From the NCBI GenBank assembly GCA_921293015.1, contig OV121093.1:22826622-22890621 (forward strand): a stretch of 64,000 nucleotides of DNA, given 5' to 3'. The DNA comes from Phorcus lineatus. Lineage: Eukaryota > Mollusca > Gastropoda > Trochida > Trochidae. The position numbers and the translations under genes are program-made. A model generated the notes under the pieces. That model searched no databases and was not told the origin of the DNA. It saw nothing but the letters and a program-made list of their open reading frames with translations. Positions 25,301 to 37,800 of this stretch are shown here, in pieces; position 1 is the stretch's first letter; each line of letters starts with the position of its first letter.

Positions 25301-26019
25301 ATCCATTATTCACATAGGCTCAACTACAAGCGCTGCCGATGAGCTTTCACTCGGCTAGTCTTTCGCTCTTATTATGCGATCGCACAATCGTATATCATAT
25401 TTCGCTTCGGATTAAACGGGTAATGAAGAATAATAAGTGTCATCCAGACGAATAATATCGCACTGGCTGTGAATGCTTTAACACAGTGTGGGGCCGAAGA
25501 CAAATGGAACTTTTGTTATTACTCGAGAGAAAATACTTGAATATTTCTACAAAGAATGTGAAGAGCAAATGCGTTATGCTGTCTGTAATTACGGGTAGGA
25601 AAGTGAAAGTTCTTGTTAATATTTCTGCTTGCCATAATCACATTTGACCCCGGTTGTACTGAAATATAAGCCTCGAGTGAATGTTCAATACATTAGGAAC
25701 TGATATATGTCGACTTCAAATTTTGTGATGTCATTGTCTTCGTGTCGATTTTCTATAGACAACATTTTCAGTTTTAATTCCACACACTTACCGACAATAT
25801 CCGTGAGGAAATTAAAACATATTCCCTTCACTTTGAATAAAACATCCTTATCCTTGAATCAAAGCTTATCACATAAATCCGCTTCGCTGAGAAATGAAAT
25901 ATTCTACATAATGATCAGTCATTTAATTTGTTGAAATATATTTCCGGTTCACCTAAATCATACATCATGTGGTTGTCCTGAAAAGCATGCAAAGCGTGCA
26001 GCTTGAATTGTACGAGTCT
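22389..26019. other. 5' flank of the receptor gene
   Basis: This region is upstream of the receptor start codon on the minus strand. An AT-rich TATATATTAA-type motif lies about 240 bp upstream of the ATG (near 22625), but such motifs are common here and I do not call it a TATA box. The remainder is unique-looking sequence with a patch of short frames at 24.2-25.9 kb that resemble no known protein. I see no exon that I can support. Confidence 0.5.
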
Positions 26020-26215
26020 ATTTCACCTCGAGAATCGTTGTTCCTTTCATGCTAATCCGTGCACGGGAGTCTAAAGCAACGAGCGCTCTCGCTCTAATAC
26101 AACTGACCATACGATCAGTGTTCCTTCACTACTCCTCTGCAGTGCTGGGCGCCGAAGCGGATGTGCCCGAGTGTCGACTTTCTCGGCTCTGCGTCAGTTA
26201 ATAAGCTTTCTATGG
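26020..26215. promoter_or_regulatory. CpG-richer block, possible distal promoter or 5' non-coding exon
   Basis: Within very AT-rich surroundings this stretch of about 200 bp is visibly richer in G+C and in CG dinucleotides (GAGCGCTCTCGCTC, GGGCGCCGAAGCGG, GTCGACTTTCTCGG). It ends abruptly at an AT-rich tract. It is about 3.6 kb upstream of the receptor ATG, a position suited to a promoter or a 5' untranslated exon. No motif proves this. Confidence 0.25.
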
Positions 26216-27899
26216 CGATGTTTTGTGAACTTCATTATTTATAAAAAAAATCTATAATCTATACTTTTTACCTCTCACGCACTACATGAAACATTCTTGA
26301 GAAAAAAACATAATTTATTATCTTGTTTAAGCCTTATTCTTTAGAGCTGCTATAGTAGCCAATCAAATTCCATTTTATCTAAACGAATGAATGTTATTGG
26401 CTAATATCCACAGGGATGCTTTGGAAACATTCATTTGATTTAATACATGTTTTAATTGTGTTATGTTTTGTAAGATTGGTAAAAATAAGTCTTTGGTGTA
26501 AAATTTAGGTGAACGGTTGATTTAAGAATATATTACATATACATATGAAATATGAAAAGATTTATGGCTTACGATTATGAATATTGTAAAAACATTTATG
26601 GAAGTTTCATTTTGTATGACATCAAATATTTTAGATATTTCACATATACCTTTTAGTTTATTACCAAGATTTGAAAACAGATACAACACTCTATAATCAA
26701 TATAATATTTTAAACATATCAAATGTTTGATTTTTAAGTCTTAATTTACTTTATAAAAAGCACAATTAAAACTATATCTAATTTCATCTGTATTATGTGT
26801 TTAACAAGGCATGTATTAGCTCAAGGGTTCGACGTCAATTTACATAGGCAAAAAAACAACAGTGTGCTGATACACCTTTGTTACATTGTCAATATTTATA
26901 TATACTCAAAGTAATTGAAATTAAGAATTGTTATGGCAAAAAAACGTAAAATACAGACACGGTTTCTTGTAAATTATTTTTTAAATATGACCTTCTTGGA
27001 GTATATGATTACTCTGCCGTGAAGAAATTAACACATAATCAAAAAAGATTTCATAAAATTATCGAGGTCTCAGTAAATAACTGCAAATAAAAAACTCTAT
27101 ACAAATTCGATTATAACGTTGAAATCAACATCTGTCACAGTGACCAAATGCGTTTGAAAAATACGTTCCTGCATGGCTGCGCTCGATCAACGACAACAGT
27201 TTTGAAAGCGAGCGTATTACTTTGTTAGTTTGTATGAGTATACTATTAGTTTGATATATATATATATATATATGATTATTCAAATTCATTGTTGTAACAA
27301 AATCATTACTGAACCATCCCAACAATATAAAAGGTTGATGAAATAGAATGATTGCGATAAGAGCGCATGAATAAATCAACAGATCCATAATTTCAAAGAT
27401 TAACAATAATGAATGTTAAATCGTTACTTGTGTTCAAACGTGAAGTGCTTCTGATCTGCTTTGAAGTAAATTCGCTTCATTTTGATTAAGCTTCAATGCT
27501 TCGTAGAAGAATCGTTCAAAATGCTTCCCATCGGAAATTCACCAAATTCTGAATTAAGGAAATGTTAACGTGTAATCAGGGCATAGTCCGAGCCGAGTTT
27601 ATTGCCATAACGCGAGGCAATCGGGTCATTATTTGGCTTACACTCCTGCGGACCACTCCACTATAATTTTAAACTTAATAATTTATATTTAATGAATTTA
27701 AAAACGTGATACTTTTACACTTTGCGGGTTGATGTTTTCTGAGCGAACGAGTCCAATAGAATATTTATTAACAAGCCTGATTAAGATTTTAAAGCTAAAA
27801 ACTAGATCCTTTACATCAGAAATATACAAAACCTATTAAATATATACAGGGGGAAATCAGTGAAGACATGACACAACAAAAAATACCTCAGCTGACATG
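26216..27899. other. AT-rich stretch without recognised genes
   Basis: Very AT-rich sequence with a (TA)10 tract at 27254-27273. I see no coding region, RNA gene or repeat of known type. Confidence 0.6.
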
Positions 27900-27962
27900 G
27901 ATCCTCGTTAGCTCTAGTGGTAGAGGCGTTGCTAGTCAACGTAGAGGTTCCGGGTTATAGTG
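27900..27962 (+). mobile_element. tRNA-like sequence (degenerate)
   Basis: TTAGCTCTAGTGGTAGAGGC resembles a tRNA D-arm and A box, and GTAGAGGTTCCGGGTTATAG resembles a degenerate B box and T-arm about 35 bp later. The B box deviates from GGTTCGAATCC, so this is more likely a tRNA pseudogene or SINE head than an active tRNA. Confidence 0.45.
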
Positions 27963-28865
27963 GTTATGGCATATAACCTTCAAATAAAACAAAGGAAATA
28001 ACTTACCAAGGGGTGTAATGCGTAATAAACTGCTATCATTTTTACCTAACCCCTACATGTTATTTAAACGTATATTTGTTTTACAACACCAGTACCTTTT
28101 GGATAAATTCGTCAGCCACGACACGGCGGCCTTCGTAGATGCTATTTCTAAGAAGATGAAAAAATTCGATTTTGTGTTACATGAAAAGGTTACTGACATT
28201 TAGTCTCGCAGTTTGGTTAAATCGGCCTTTATGTAATTTTATTAAGTAGATAAAAAGCTTCCGTATCAGACAAGATATTCTTTCAAGTGCTAATATTGTA
28301 GCTGTGCTAAGATTAGTCTCTTAAAGGACCCAAGGATGAACAACCAACACTGAAAGTTGTAACAACAAATCGTCCGCTTGAGACGGTCCTTGCACTATGG
28401 TATGTAAGAAGATTACGTGGTAGACGAATACCTTACAGCAGGAGACAGCCATGCGATAGATTCAATGGATCGAGATAAGCGACGTAAGAGTAAAGCGAGT
28501 GTTACGTGCTCAGTATATTAAGCCGGATTGTTCAGTTGAGCAAACGCCTGATCAATCACTATATAGATCACTCAAAGGTCGTGTTGTCGAGTCTAGCCTT
28601 TAGCCTGTTGGCCCCTGTGGCGGAAGAGATCGCTGTATGTTTATTTGTATTTTTTTATTATTTGCTTCCCGTCTCCCTTATTTGTTTAAGTAATGTAGCG
28701 TTTTGCAAACGAAGTTAAAGGGACGCCTTTATCAAGGCTGTTTATTCTTTCTTTCATAGTTCTTTTGTGTCAGTATTCTAGGGGTTGTACACAGTTGGAA
28801 GAATCCTTTATACTAAACGATCTTCCAATTAATACTATTTTTATTAAACGAGTTAATGATTCAGT
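27963..28865. other. Stretch without recognised genes
   Basis: Short open frames of 60-70 codons at 28018 and 28506 on the plus strand have no recognisable motifs, family or splice context. No repeat was identified. Confidence 0.5.
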
Positions 28866-29420
28866 ATGAAACGAGTGTGTATTGTGTGTATCGAGTTCTA
28901 TTTTATGTATTACATGGGTATTGTGTGTACCTAGTTCAATTGCATGTAGTATGCGGGTATTGTGTGTATTAACTTATATTTTATGTAGTAGGCGTGTATT
29001 GTTCTGATTCATGTAGAATGCGGGTACAGTGTGAGTTGAGCTCTGTGTCTTGTATTACATGGGTATTATTTGTATCGAGTTCTATTTGATGAACTATGCA
29101 TGTATTGTGTATATCTAGTTCTATTTCATGAAGTGTGCGGGTATTGTGTGTATCGAGTTCTATTTCATGAACTATGCATGTATTGTGTGTATCTAGTTCT
29201 ATTTCATGTAGTATGCGGGTATTGTGTGTATTGCGTTTTATTTCATGTATCATGCGGGTATTGTGTGTATCGAGTTCTATTTCAGGAAGTATGCATGTAT
29301 TGTGTGTATCGAGTTCCATTTCACGTAGTGTGCGGGTATGATGTGTATCAAGTTTTGTTTCATGTATTATGCGAGTATTGTTTGTATCGAGTTCTATTTC
29401 AAGTATATCATACGGTTTTT
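28866..29420. repeat. 39-bp minisatellite, about 14 units
   Basis: Units of 39 bp, typified by GTGTGTATCGAGTTCTATTT then CATG.A.TATGCGGGTATT, run with moderate divergence; the first four or five units are the most degraded. Because 39 is a multiple of three, long frames stay open on both strands: minus 29478-28981 with a 13-residue period (LDTHNTRILHEIE) and plus 29070-29426 (YRVLFHELCMYCV). Open frames on both strands, and amino-acid-changing differences between units, argue against a protein gene. Confidence 0.9.
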
Positions 29421-30982
29421 TTGTGAATCGCTTTCTGTGTATAAGTAAGCTATCAGTTGATTGGTTCACGCAGTACACTTGGATATTTTCACGAGAAATG
29501 TAATCTCTAAATTATCTATAATTTTGCTGCTGAGTAGGGCGTGAAGAGAAGGTAATTCACCAAGGAATCCCGTCCAGTGAATGATTATAATGAAAATAAT
29601 CCTTTATCCTGAAAACTGTGCACGTGTTTGCAAACAAGTCAGTATCAAACCAACAAAAAGTATTCACAGGAGCAAATGATATAAAACTCTATTAAAGACA
29701 CATTTAGCCATGTTGGAAAACTGTGAATTCCTTATCCGTGACTTGGTATAATGTTATGCGATTTTCTCTTCATGTCGGGGATCTAATCTGATAAGCTCTG
29801 CCTGAGCATGCACCTCTTTCGGACCAGCAGTACTAGATATTGTGAACCTCTCACATAACCTCTAACCACCGAGACCTCACGGCAGTGTGCAATGAAACAC
29901 TTCAAAGCTGTTTTCATTAGAATCTGACGTCGAATGCAAGATAACAATCATCCCAATTTACCTGTCTAAAGCTGAGCTTTTACATATTCAATACATAGAA
30001 CATTGTGACATCTTTATTTGTCAATCCGGAAGTTTTGGTGAAATAAAACGATATTCCATCTTTATGATTTGTAGAATGCTAAGATAACCAACGATCACAT
30101 GCTCATGTTTTGTAAGAATAATCAGTAAGGACAATGCTATGGATAAGATACTTCTCGAAAATAGTCTAGAATAGCGGTCTTTAACAAACAGAACACGTTT
30201 CACGAATTTAGCAATGCTTTAGGAAACAACCATTTTCATCATCGACATCTTTGTCATTCATGATACTTAGAAACAGGAACTATTAAAGAAAGCCTGCATG
30301 TATAATACAGATCTCATGGTGTGGAAATAGACGATAAAGAGACTTTCAGTGATTTTGCTGGCACATTGTGTTGCTTTGATACCCATATAAATACCATATG
30401 TGGTTATACGAGTTCAACTGTCAGTTTCTTACAAAGAAAAAAACTTTTCAATCATAAATCAGAAAAACGCGATTGCTTTTGCTGAGGAGTAAGTCTCTAA
30501 ATCCTTCAATGCTTACAAAAACAATGTTAAGGAATGTATCATAGCGCTTGCAAAGTTTCACAATCAAACAACCTTTGAACAATATTTGCAACATATTTCA
30601 TTGTGGGCTGGCACATCAGCAACTATTACAGAGCAACAACTACAATCACATCTAACTTTAGGATTCATTCAGTTGTGTAGTGGTTATAAGACTCAAATGC
30701 AGACTTTTTTATTTTAAGTTTTAAGACTTAGTTATCGATTTTGATACAGAAATGTATATTTTGGAACATTTTTAAAAAAACTTCTTGGTTGTATTAATTC
30801 AACCATATTCAGACAGATTCTGATTTCAGATTTGAGCATGTTCAAACTGCTTCATCATCTATTCACGTTGAAAAAAAAGTAAAGGATCTTGATATTTTCC
30901 TGAACCCTAAGCTATCCATGCATTGGACAAGCCCGTACGTACTTCACTGATGACTGAATCATCTCAACATCGATATCAGTCT
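29421..30982. other. Stretch without recognised genes
   Basis: AT-rich sequence with no supported exon, RNA gene or repeat. The right end adjoins the LINE remnant and may include decayed upstream LINE sequence. Confidence 0.5.
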
Positions 30983-31345
30983 ATCACTCCGGTCCTGAAA
31001 TCCCTACATTGGTTACCTGTATCCGCTAGAATCGACTTTAAGTTCTTAACAATAACTTACAAGTTTCTATACATCGTATCTTGATGACCTCATAAATGAA
31101 TATGGACCCATCCGAAATCTACATCGAGAAGATCATCAGCTTCTAACTGTGCCTAAACCAAGCTGAAATCTTTTAGAAATAGAACTTTTAACCATTCTGC
31201 CGCTGTCTTGTTTAACTCTCTCCAAATCCCAAGCAAACAGTCTCCAAGACTTGACTCTTTCAAATCCAAACTATAAAAACGCGCCTTTTTTCAATGTCAC
31301 TATCACTTGCGCTTAGAGCATTTATTTAATATCATTATTATCATT
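30983..31345 (+). mobile_element. LINE (non-LTR retrotransposon) 3' fragment, decayed
   Basis: The C-terminal end of a reverse transcriptase ORF can be read through frameshifts and stops: ITPVLKSLHWLPVSARIDFK, then LDDLINEYGP, HQLLTVPKP, then RTFNHSAAVLFNSL and LDSFKSKL. This order (HWLPV, Y.P.R.LRS..Q.LL.VP, RAF...AP.LWNSLP, FKS.LK) is the conserved tail of CR1/L2-type LINEs in marine animals. A 3' untranslated tail with GCGCTTAGAGCATTTATT and ATTATTATC-like repeats follows. At least two frameshifts and a stop show that the copy is dead. Confidence 0.85.
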
Positions 31346-31611
31346 ATTAATTATTATTCTATTATTTTTTTAAAAAATTGTCTGATTGGGTTTGAAGTAA
31401 TACAACCAGGAATTCTCAAAACAGAATATTCCAAAATACTCATATTCATTTATTCATAAACGAAGGAAGTACATATTGTTAGAGACGTCAGGCGGTTTGG
31501 ACAATCCCAATGCGGTCAAATGAACAGTAGTAAAAGATGAGAGATGTATTAGTTCTTGTATCTTGTTCTAAATTTCAAACTCCTACGAGTATGTGAAACG
31601 TACAATGTGTC

Positions 31612-31927
31612 AAGTGATGTGACATGATCTGGGGTTTAACGCCGCTTTCAAGAATGTTTTACTTTTATCACGACTGCTAGTATTGCAGCGAGAATGCCCG
31701 CAGCACCTTAGTGGCTCTGCATTGTGTTGAAACCTGCGAGCATCGGCTTGAACTAGCGAACCATGGGTGGTACTGCGCTGAAATTCATTGTATCATTGCA
31801 CTCAAACCTAACTGTGTGTAGAACAGTTCTTTACTGCAGACAAAGTTGCCGAGCGCCTGGCGGGATTCGAACCACGGACCTCTTGATCCGAAGCCGAACG
31901 CGCTAACCAATGCGCTTTCCTGCCCCC
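31612..31927 (-). mobile_element. tRNA-derived SINE, most complete copy
   Basis: The tRNA-like head lies at the right, read on the minus strand: TGGTTAGCGCGTTCGG (A box, 31894-31909), then GGTTCGAATCC (B box, 31863-31873). The body follows leftward, through TTTCAGCGCAGTACCACCC and ATTCTCGCTGCAATACTAG, and ends with a GGGGTTTAAC.CCGCTTTCAAG sequence (plus-strand sense). RNA polymerase III would transcribe it from the minus strand. Five other pieces of the family lie in the window. The tail motif resembles SINEs I recall from gastropod molluscs, a weak hint at the host group. Confidence 0.85.
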
Positions 31928-32224
31928 TTCAATGTGTTGAAATGCTGGCTGTACATTGTAAACAAGACCAGATATGGTAAACAAAAAAGATAATTCGCTT
32001 CAACGTATAACACAAGTGATTGACATCTGGCCATGAATACAAATTTGTTTGTACTTTGATTCATGTCTTTAGTTTATCCTTACCGAAAATGAATTTTAAA
32101 ATCTATCTTGAGATCTTGTTCTCTAATTCTGAAAAACACGGTGCAATTGTGAATTCACTAACCTTAATAATATCACGTATATGGCACATTGAACCAAGTT
32201 ATCGTTTCGTGATGCTAGCTGAAA

Positions 32225-32415
32225 AGAGGTGAGGTGAGGTGATCTGGGGTTTAATCCCGCTTTCAGAATGATTTCGCTTATATCACGGCTGCTTGTACTA
32301 CTGCAGGACGAAAGTCCGGCACCCTATTGTGGCTATGTATTGTGTGAAACATGCGGGCATCGGCTGGAACTAGCGATCCATAGATGGTACCGCGCTGATA
32401 CCAAGTGTGGTAGTA
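32225..32415 (-). mobile_element. SINE copy, head-truncated
   Basis: The same family and orientation as the copy 300 bp to its left, beginning GAGGTGAGGTGATCTGGGGT and running to TGGTACCGCGCTGATA. The tRNA-like head is missing; in SINEs 5' truncation is common. Confidence 0.85.
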
Positions 32416-34040
32416 TTAGCAAAAGTTGAAAATCTGTAAACTGGTAATAAAACACGCCTCTTCTGGACTGACTCCTTATTAAAACAGTTGAACTCATTTC
32501 TCTCAAATAGGAATTACGTTATGTGTGAACACCTGAACGTTCCCCTTTCATGTTTAACAAATGGTAATATATTTTTCATCAAATGTTGAGAAATATATAC
32601 AAATCCATTAAAGCGGATTTTAACCTCAAATCATTGCAACGTATCTTGTTATTTCATCTAACACAAGCTGTTTCTACAGGTCAAATACGTTCACACTGCA
32701 GCTGTGGTAGCATTAGTGAAGTCGATTAGTTAACTAACACAATCTTCACCAAATCCATACAGCATACCGCAGGGAAATAATTAGCAACTGCCTCTTTCAA
32801 CAGAGCCCCAGGGCGACCCTTATTCACATTATTAAACCCCGTGAAATTCTTAATTGAGGGGCACATGTAGTTAAGTTTAACCAAAATATGTCAACTCCAA
32901 ACCTGAACTATTACAATAAATACTTTCTAATTGAGGCTAGACAACGACATCATGACATCTTCCCCACTCAAATTTTATAAGAAATGGAACAAATACCAAA
33001 AAGTAATTCGACAGAATGCTTGTATTCGACTATCAAATGAATATGATACGAAACGAAGGTTGAAAATGCAAATGCATACTTACCAGTTACTAGTTACGTG
33101 TGGAATCTATCAGGTTGAACAAATTAATGAATACAATTTTCTGTATTACTTAATGCAGCAACTAATTTATATAATGATTCATATGAAATGCATATATGTA
33201 CACTTGATAAAGTTTATAAACTCATGTTTGCGTTACAATAATACAGTTAATACAAACATTACTAATACTAACATGACAAGCTTTCGACAATTTTACAATA
33301 CTGGAACTCTGGACCGAGTCATACTAAGAAAACTGATAGAAGATTGATAATAAATGATTCACTTCATGCAAGATAACCGTATTTATGGAGTTGACATTAG
33401 ACCGTTCTAATACCTCTACTTACGTCTCCTCTGAAAAACGAACATTTGCCCTGTGAACTGATTCAGAAAAAAACATTTTCAATTATCTTGATCCGAAACA
33501 CCGTTCAGTAAATCCTAAATTCAGAAGTCATATCCAATCAACAAAAGCAAATATTCGGTTTGTACCACCGTTTTCTAGGCGTCTAAATCTCTTATTTAAA
33601 TTGACCTGTCTCAGAAACGATCCTTAAAACCGAAATGGGTCAATCCTGATTGAAAAGAATGGACTGCAGACCCACATGTCCTATTCACTAAGTCCTACAT
33701 CGATTTTACGTACAGTGGGAGAAGATGTGAACTACAGTGTGAGGCAGTTAAACTACTAGTTAAAGTTGTTTTAGGTCATATAATGATAACAGTAAACATG
33801 TCTAGTCTTCTCCCTAGTCTCTATCTTAACCGCCTTCATCGATACTCTATCAATCTAATTTATGAGTAAAGCAAGGTTCCCGCAATTATAAATATTGTTA
33901 TACATGTAAACGGTGTATGGTTGCATTAGCAACAGCTGGTAGATTGTGGAATTATTCATTTCGTAAAATACATTTAAAAGTGACCTTGTCAATCATTTTA
34001 ACGTCTTTGTCTTAGCGCAGTCAACGAGGGTAACGTGTCT
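32416..34040. other. Stretch without recognised genes
   Basis: A 138-codon plus-strand open frame at 32931-33347 is rich in Asn, Tyr and Ile, as expected of AT-rich DNA. It starts with a non-ATG codon and matches no family I know. I do not call it a gene. No repeat was identified. Confidence 0.5.
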
Positions 34041-34440
34041 ACTTTTGTACCTTTGGTTCCCAAGGTTTCGGATCAATACTACCTTTGTACCTTTGGTTCC
34101 CGAGGTTTCGGATCGATACTACCTTTGTACCTTAGGTTCCCGAGGTTTCGGATCGATACTACCTTTGTACCTTTGGTTCCCGAGGTTTCGGGTCGATACT
34201 ACCTTTGTACCTTTAGTTCCCGAGGTTTCGGATCAATACTACCTTTGTACCTTTGGTTCCCGAGGTTTCGGATCGATACTACCTTTGTACCTTTGGTTCC
34301 CGAGGTTTCGGATCGATACTACCTTTGCACCTTTGGTTCCCGAGGTTTCGGGTCGATACTACCTTTGTACCTTTGGTTCCCGAGGTTTCGGATCGATACT
34401 ACCTTTGTACCTTTGGTTCCCGAGGTTTCGGATCGATACT
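34041..34440. repeat. 40-bp minisatellite, exactly ten units
   Basis: Ten head-to-tail units of ACCTTTGTACCTTTGGTTCC plus CGAGGTTTCGGATCGATACT differ at only a few positions (for example GATCAATACT, GGTCGATACT, TTAGGTTCC). A partial unit (ACTTTTGACT) follows. The low divergence indicates recent expansion or homogenisation. Since 40 is not a multiple of three, all three plus frames read the same repeat in rotation, giving 66-148 codon frames that are not genes. Confidence 0.95.
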
Positions 34441-37400
34441 ACTTTTGACTTGAGCTTGATCTATAAGCTTGAAGACACAAAACGGTCATGAGCAATATGT
34501 CGAAAGGTCGCTAGTCCAATTTGTAGTGATACAGTAGAATACCCTGGGCGTAGTATTGATTCAAATATCTTGTGTCCCCTCTTTCATTGAACTGATACTC
34601 GTTTATACTGCAAACTGGAAATCTGTTCACATTGTTTATACTGAAATTACGTTAAACGAAGTAAATGTTTAGAGGCAAAGTTAGATTATTTTAACGAACT
34701 GCAAATACACACCGATTCAATGGTGGTACACATTGATATTCAGTAGAACGTAGTGTATTCAAACTTTATGTGGTAAATGCATAATGGCAATAGACCTTGT
34801 TTTACTTTCCATTTAAACGTTTTACCCTGGAAAATTTTGACACACCTTGTCAACACAATAGCCTATCTGTACTGCTGTTACATGTTGAGTTGTAGCTATA
34901 CCCGCTTTCTTACTAGTCTTAACTACTAATAGTACAATTTACAAATGCATCAACCTTATCAAAATTAGACATGTATACTTCATAGTTTGCATATGCAAAA
35001 GAAAGTGTATTTCCAATATCTTCATAAAGTCATTGTTCAGAGCGTTTACTAATGTTTTAAACACGAAAGTAAGTTATTCTCGACGCCTTTAAAATCGTAC
35101 ATCTTAGTTTATAGAGATATAAACATATCAGTAGAACTCATTCAAACACAATTTTACGTTTAATGGCATTTTCCTGGCTTGGCAATGCAGATTGTATTCA
35201 ATGTAGATTTCATAATGACACCAGACAGATTAAAAAGGTCACGGAAGCCATACAGAACTTTAAAATAAAAATTAGCTTGGCTACCAACGATTTTAGGAAA
35301 TTACTTCTAACTTTCTTCTGTGCGTAATTTTACCTGTAGGATAAGAATTATATAGTTCACTAGTGGGTTATACATGGAACTGTCTTATACGAACACAGCA
35401 AGGGAGTACTAGATAGCTTGATGACATGTTCCAGCTGTATATTTTCTGCTGATGCGTAATCTATTATTTATCATTTATTATTTCATTGTACAACTTAAAA
35501 AATGTTGGCCTCATTTACTGAATATCAATTTCCGTTTGTACACGATTCATACGTCTTATACCTTTCGCAGCAAAATCCCATTAACTGATAATCAGCTTTG
35601 TTAAAAATACCGTCAGTTGAAGGATGATATTGCATGAAGCGCGATGATCATGCATTCAGCGTTGAAACATCCGGTTTATCAGCACCCCATAGAACGACTT
35701 ACAAAATCTTTGCTATATTAATGATGGTTTTTTTCGAAAAACTACTTGGTATATATATTATCATATTAGCCTTAAGAAAGATGCGTGTCACAATGGAATA
35801 TATCAATATCTCCAATTTATTACCTCAACATATTCCTCTGGCAATCTGATTGTTCCCTGGGCGACATTGATATATTGACTCACATTGTATGCTTTTTACT
35901 TAATTTCCTTAAATACATGAATTCACCATTGATTGCTTGCTCTGATGCAATGACATTACTATTCTGGGTAATATATATTGCTTTCATGACCTTGGCTAAT
36001 GTAGATATCGAGTCAGAAATAGCTATAGTCATTAATACGCGGTAAAGTTGCATGCCAATCTTTATAAGTGTTTCAATAGATGCTAATTTCATCTCGATTA
36101 TTTTTATTGTGTCTTAATTGGTCCCGTCTTATTGAGGATAAATGTCAAATACAATTAAAACAAATTTATTAGGTATTAAAACTGAAAATAAAATGCGCAG
36201 TACGTCAGCAGTGATTCAGACCTTTTTCTTACAATACTCATGTAAGCTAGTCAGGGTTTCGAATCCAGTTCTTGTAAGTTTGAATTACTCGATATGGCTA
36301 TTCAAATAGATCAGTCTGAAAATAGTATAATTTCTATTATAGAAAACTTTTTATTAACCCCTATCCTGTTGGAAGTTCCTACCAATCTTCAAAACGACAT
36401 ACCCGCTTCAAAACATCAAACCATCAATTGAAAATGTAAGAATGTATAAACTGTGTAACATATCCTTTGGAGATGAAGTGAAGTTTCTTTCGATGAGCCC
36501 CTTTCTATCACACTTTAGAAGTACGTACCACGTGATTTTATAAATATTCCTAAAATGAAAAGTACATCTCCCTCATCCTTATTTCCCAACTAGAAATCTC
36601 CAATTAATTACTGAATATCGGTTTCCTTATTGATTACATAAACATATACCTGATTAAAATAATTTTACTACGTTTGGTATAATATTTGTACACTTACACA
36701 TGGCATGTATGTTACTGGATGTAATGGCTCCTAAGTCTCTGTGTCGCTTTATGTAAACTATGACAATTGATATTCTATAGACTAGGTTGTTGTCGTAACG
36801 TAATTAAATCACATGTTTAGGTTGTCAAATCCAATCTAGGCGCTTAAAATGTATAACCCTTACCTATATGTCGCTAAAGTAATCTATAACACATTACTTA
36901 TTTAGTTAATGTTTGGACAGCTGAGGTTTGAATTAGTGCGCATCGCAAGGATGACACCAAAGGTATCTCAATTTGTAAAACAGGAAATCACCCTCCAAAT
37001 TCACAGTCTTTTGAGATAAGAAGCCACTCAACCTTACGGCGCGTTGCTGAACAGCACCCATACTAGTCGACTCACTGCTCGGCTGAACTATGCACAGGAT
37101 CCCGAACCGTCATCCCTTGTGTACTCGAGTCATATATTTTGGATATCGCATAGCTGATAGGCCCTGATTTGGATAAATTACTTCAGTCATGAATCCATGT
37201 CTTCCTTGAGGAATAATCTATTATGCAGCGCAATTCATATCAGTGAATATAATGTGGCCGTCTTGATATTTATTGCAATTTATGTCGCTACAGAAGGACG
37301 TAATGGCTTTAAGTATAGAGAAATGAAATCACACAGAATCACTTCATGTAAAGAAAAAATACGCAGCGACTAAAGACGACTTTTATTGCTATGCTAATCA

Positions 37401-37462
37401 TCGTGGAGGGAATCGACTTTGCATTGATCAGTCGCGTTTGGGTCTCGACGTAAACATCTAAA
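34441..37462. other. Stretch without recognised genes
   Basis: AT-rich, apparently unique sequence. Short frames near 35.6-36.1 kb occur on both strands and have no family resemblance. No supported exon, RNA gene or repeat. Confidence 0.5.
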
Positions 37463-37696
37463 GGTGAGATAAGGTGAGGTGATTTGGGGTTTACCGCCTT
37501 TTCAAGAGTGTTTCACTCATATCACGGATGCAAGCAATACTGCAGGGAGAAAGCCCGCAACAACATTACACTTTTGCATTGCGGTGGAACCTTCGAGCAT
37601 CGGCTGAAACTAGCATGCATTGCTGGTACTGCACTGAAATTCAGTGTAGAATTGCAACCTAACCTTACAGCGTGTAGTTATCTACTGCAGACAAAA
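37463..37696 (-). mobile_element. SINE copy, head-truncated
   Basis: The third copy in the same orientation, from GGTGAGATAAGGTGAGGTG to TACTGCAGACAAAAT, lacking the tRNA-like head. The 71-codon frame over it (37484-37699) is SINE sequence, not a gene. Confidence 0.85.
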
Positions 37697-37800
37697 TAAG
37701 TCTAATTTCAAAGGCAACACCGTTGAAGTTAATCGCAAATAAGTCTCTTTTCTGAGGCTACACGGTAGAAGTAAATCTCAAATAAGTCTCGTTTCTAATA
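37697..37800. repeat. Tandem duplication of about 50 bp
   Basis: CGCAAATAAGTCTCTTTTCT and CTCAAATAAGTCTCGTTTCT recur about 50 bp apart, with a degraded earlier unit (ATAAGTCTAATTTC), directly after the SINE. Between them the units share GGC.ACACCGTTGAAGT and GGCTACACGGTAGAAGT. Confidence 0.7.

Noticed and set aside
31850-31925. Functional tRNA gene
   Set aside because: A and B boxes are present, but the sequence continues into a SINE body and is joined to a repeated family, so it is a SINE head.
32931-33347. 138-codon open frame
   Set aside because: Non-ATG start and Asn/Tyr/Ile-rich composition without motifs; nothing separates it from chance.
34035-34491. Three overlapping repeat proteins of 66-148 codons
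   Set aside because: All three frames of a 40-bp minisatellite stay open; this is a property of the repeat, not evidence of coding.
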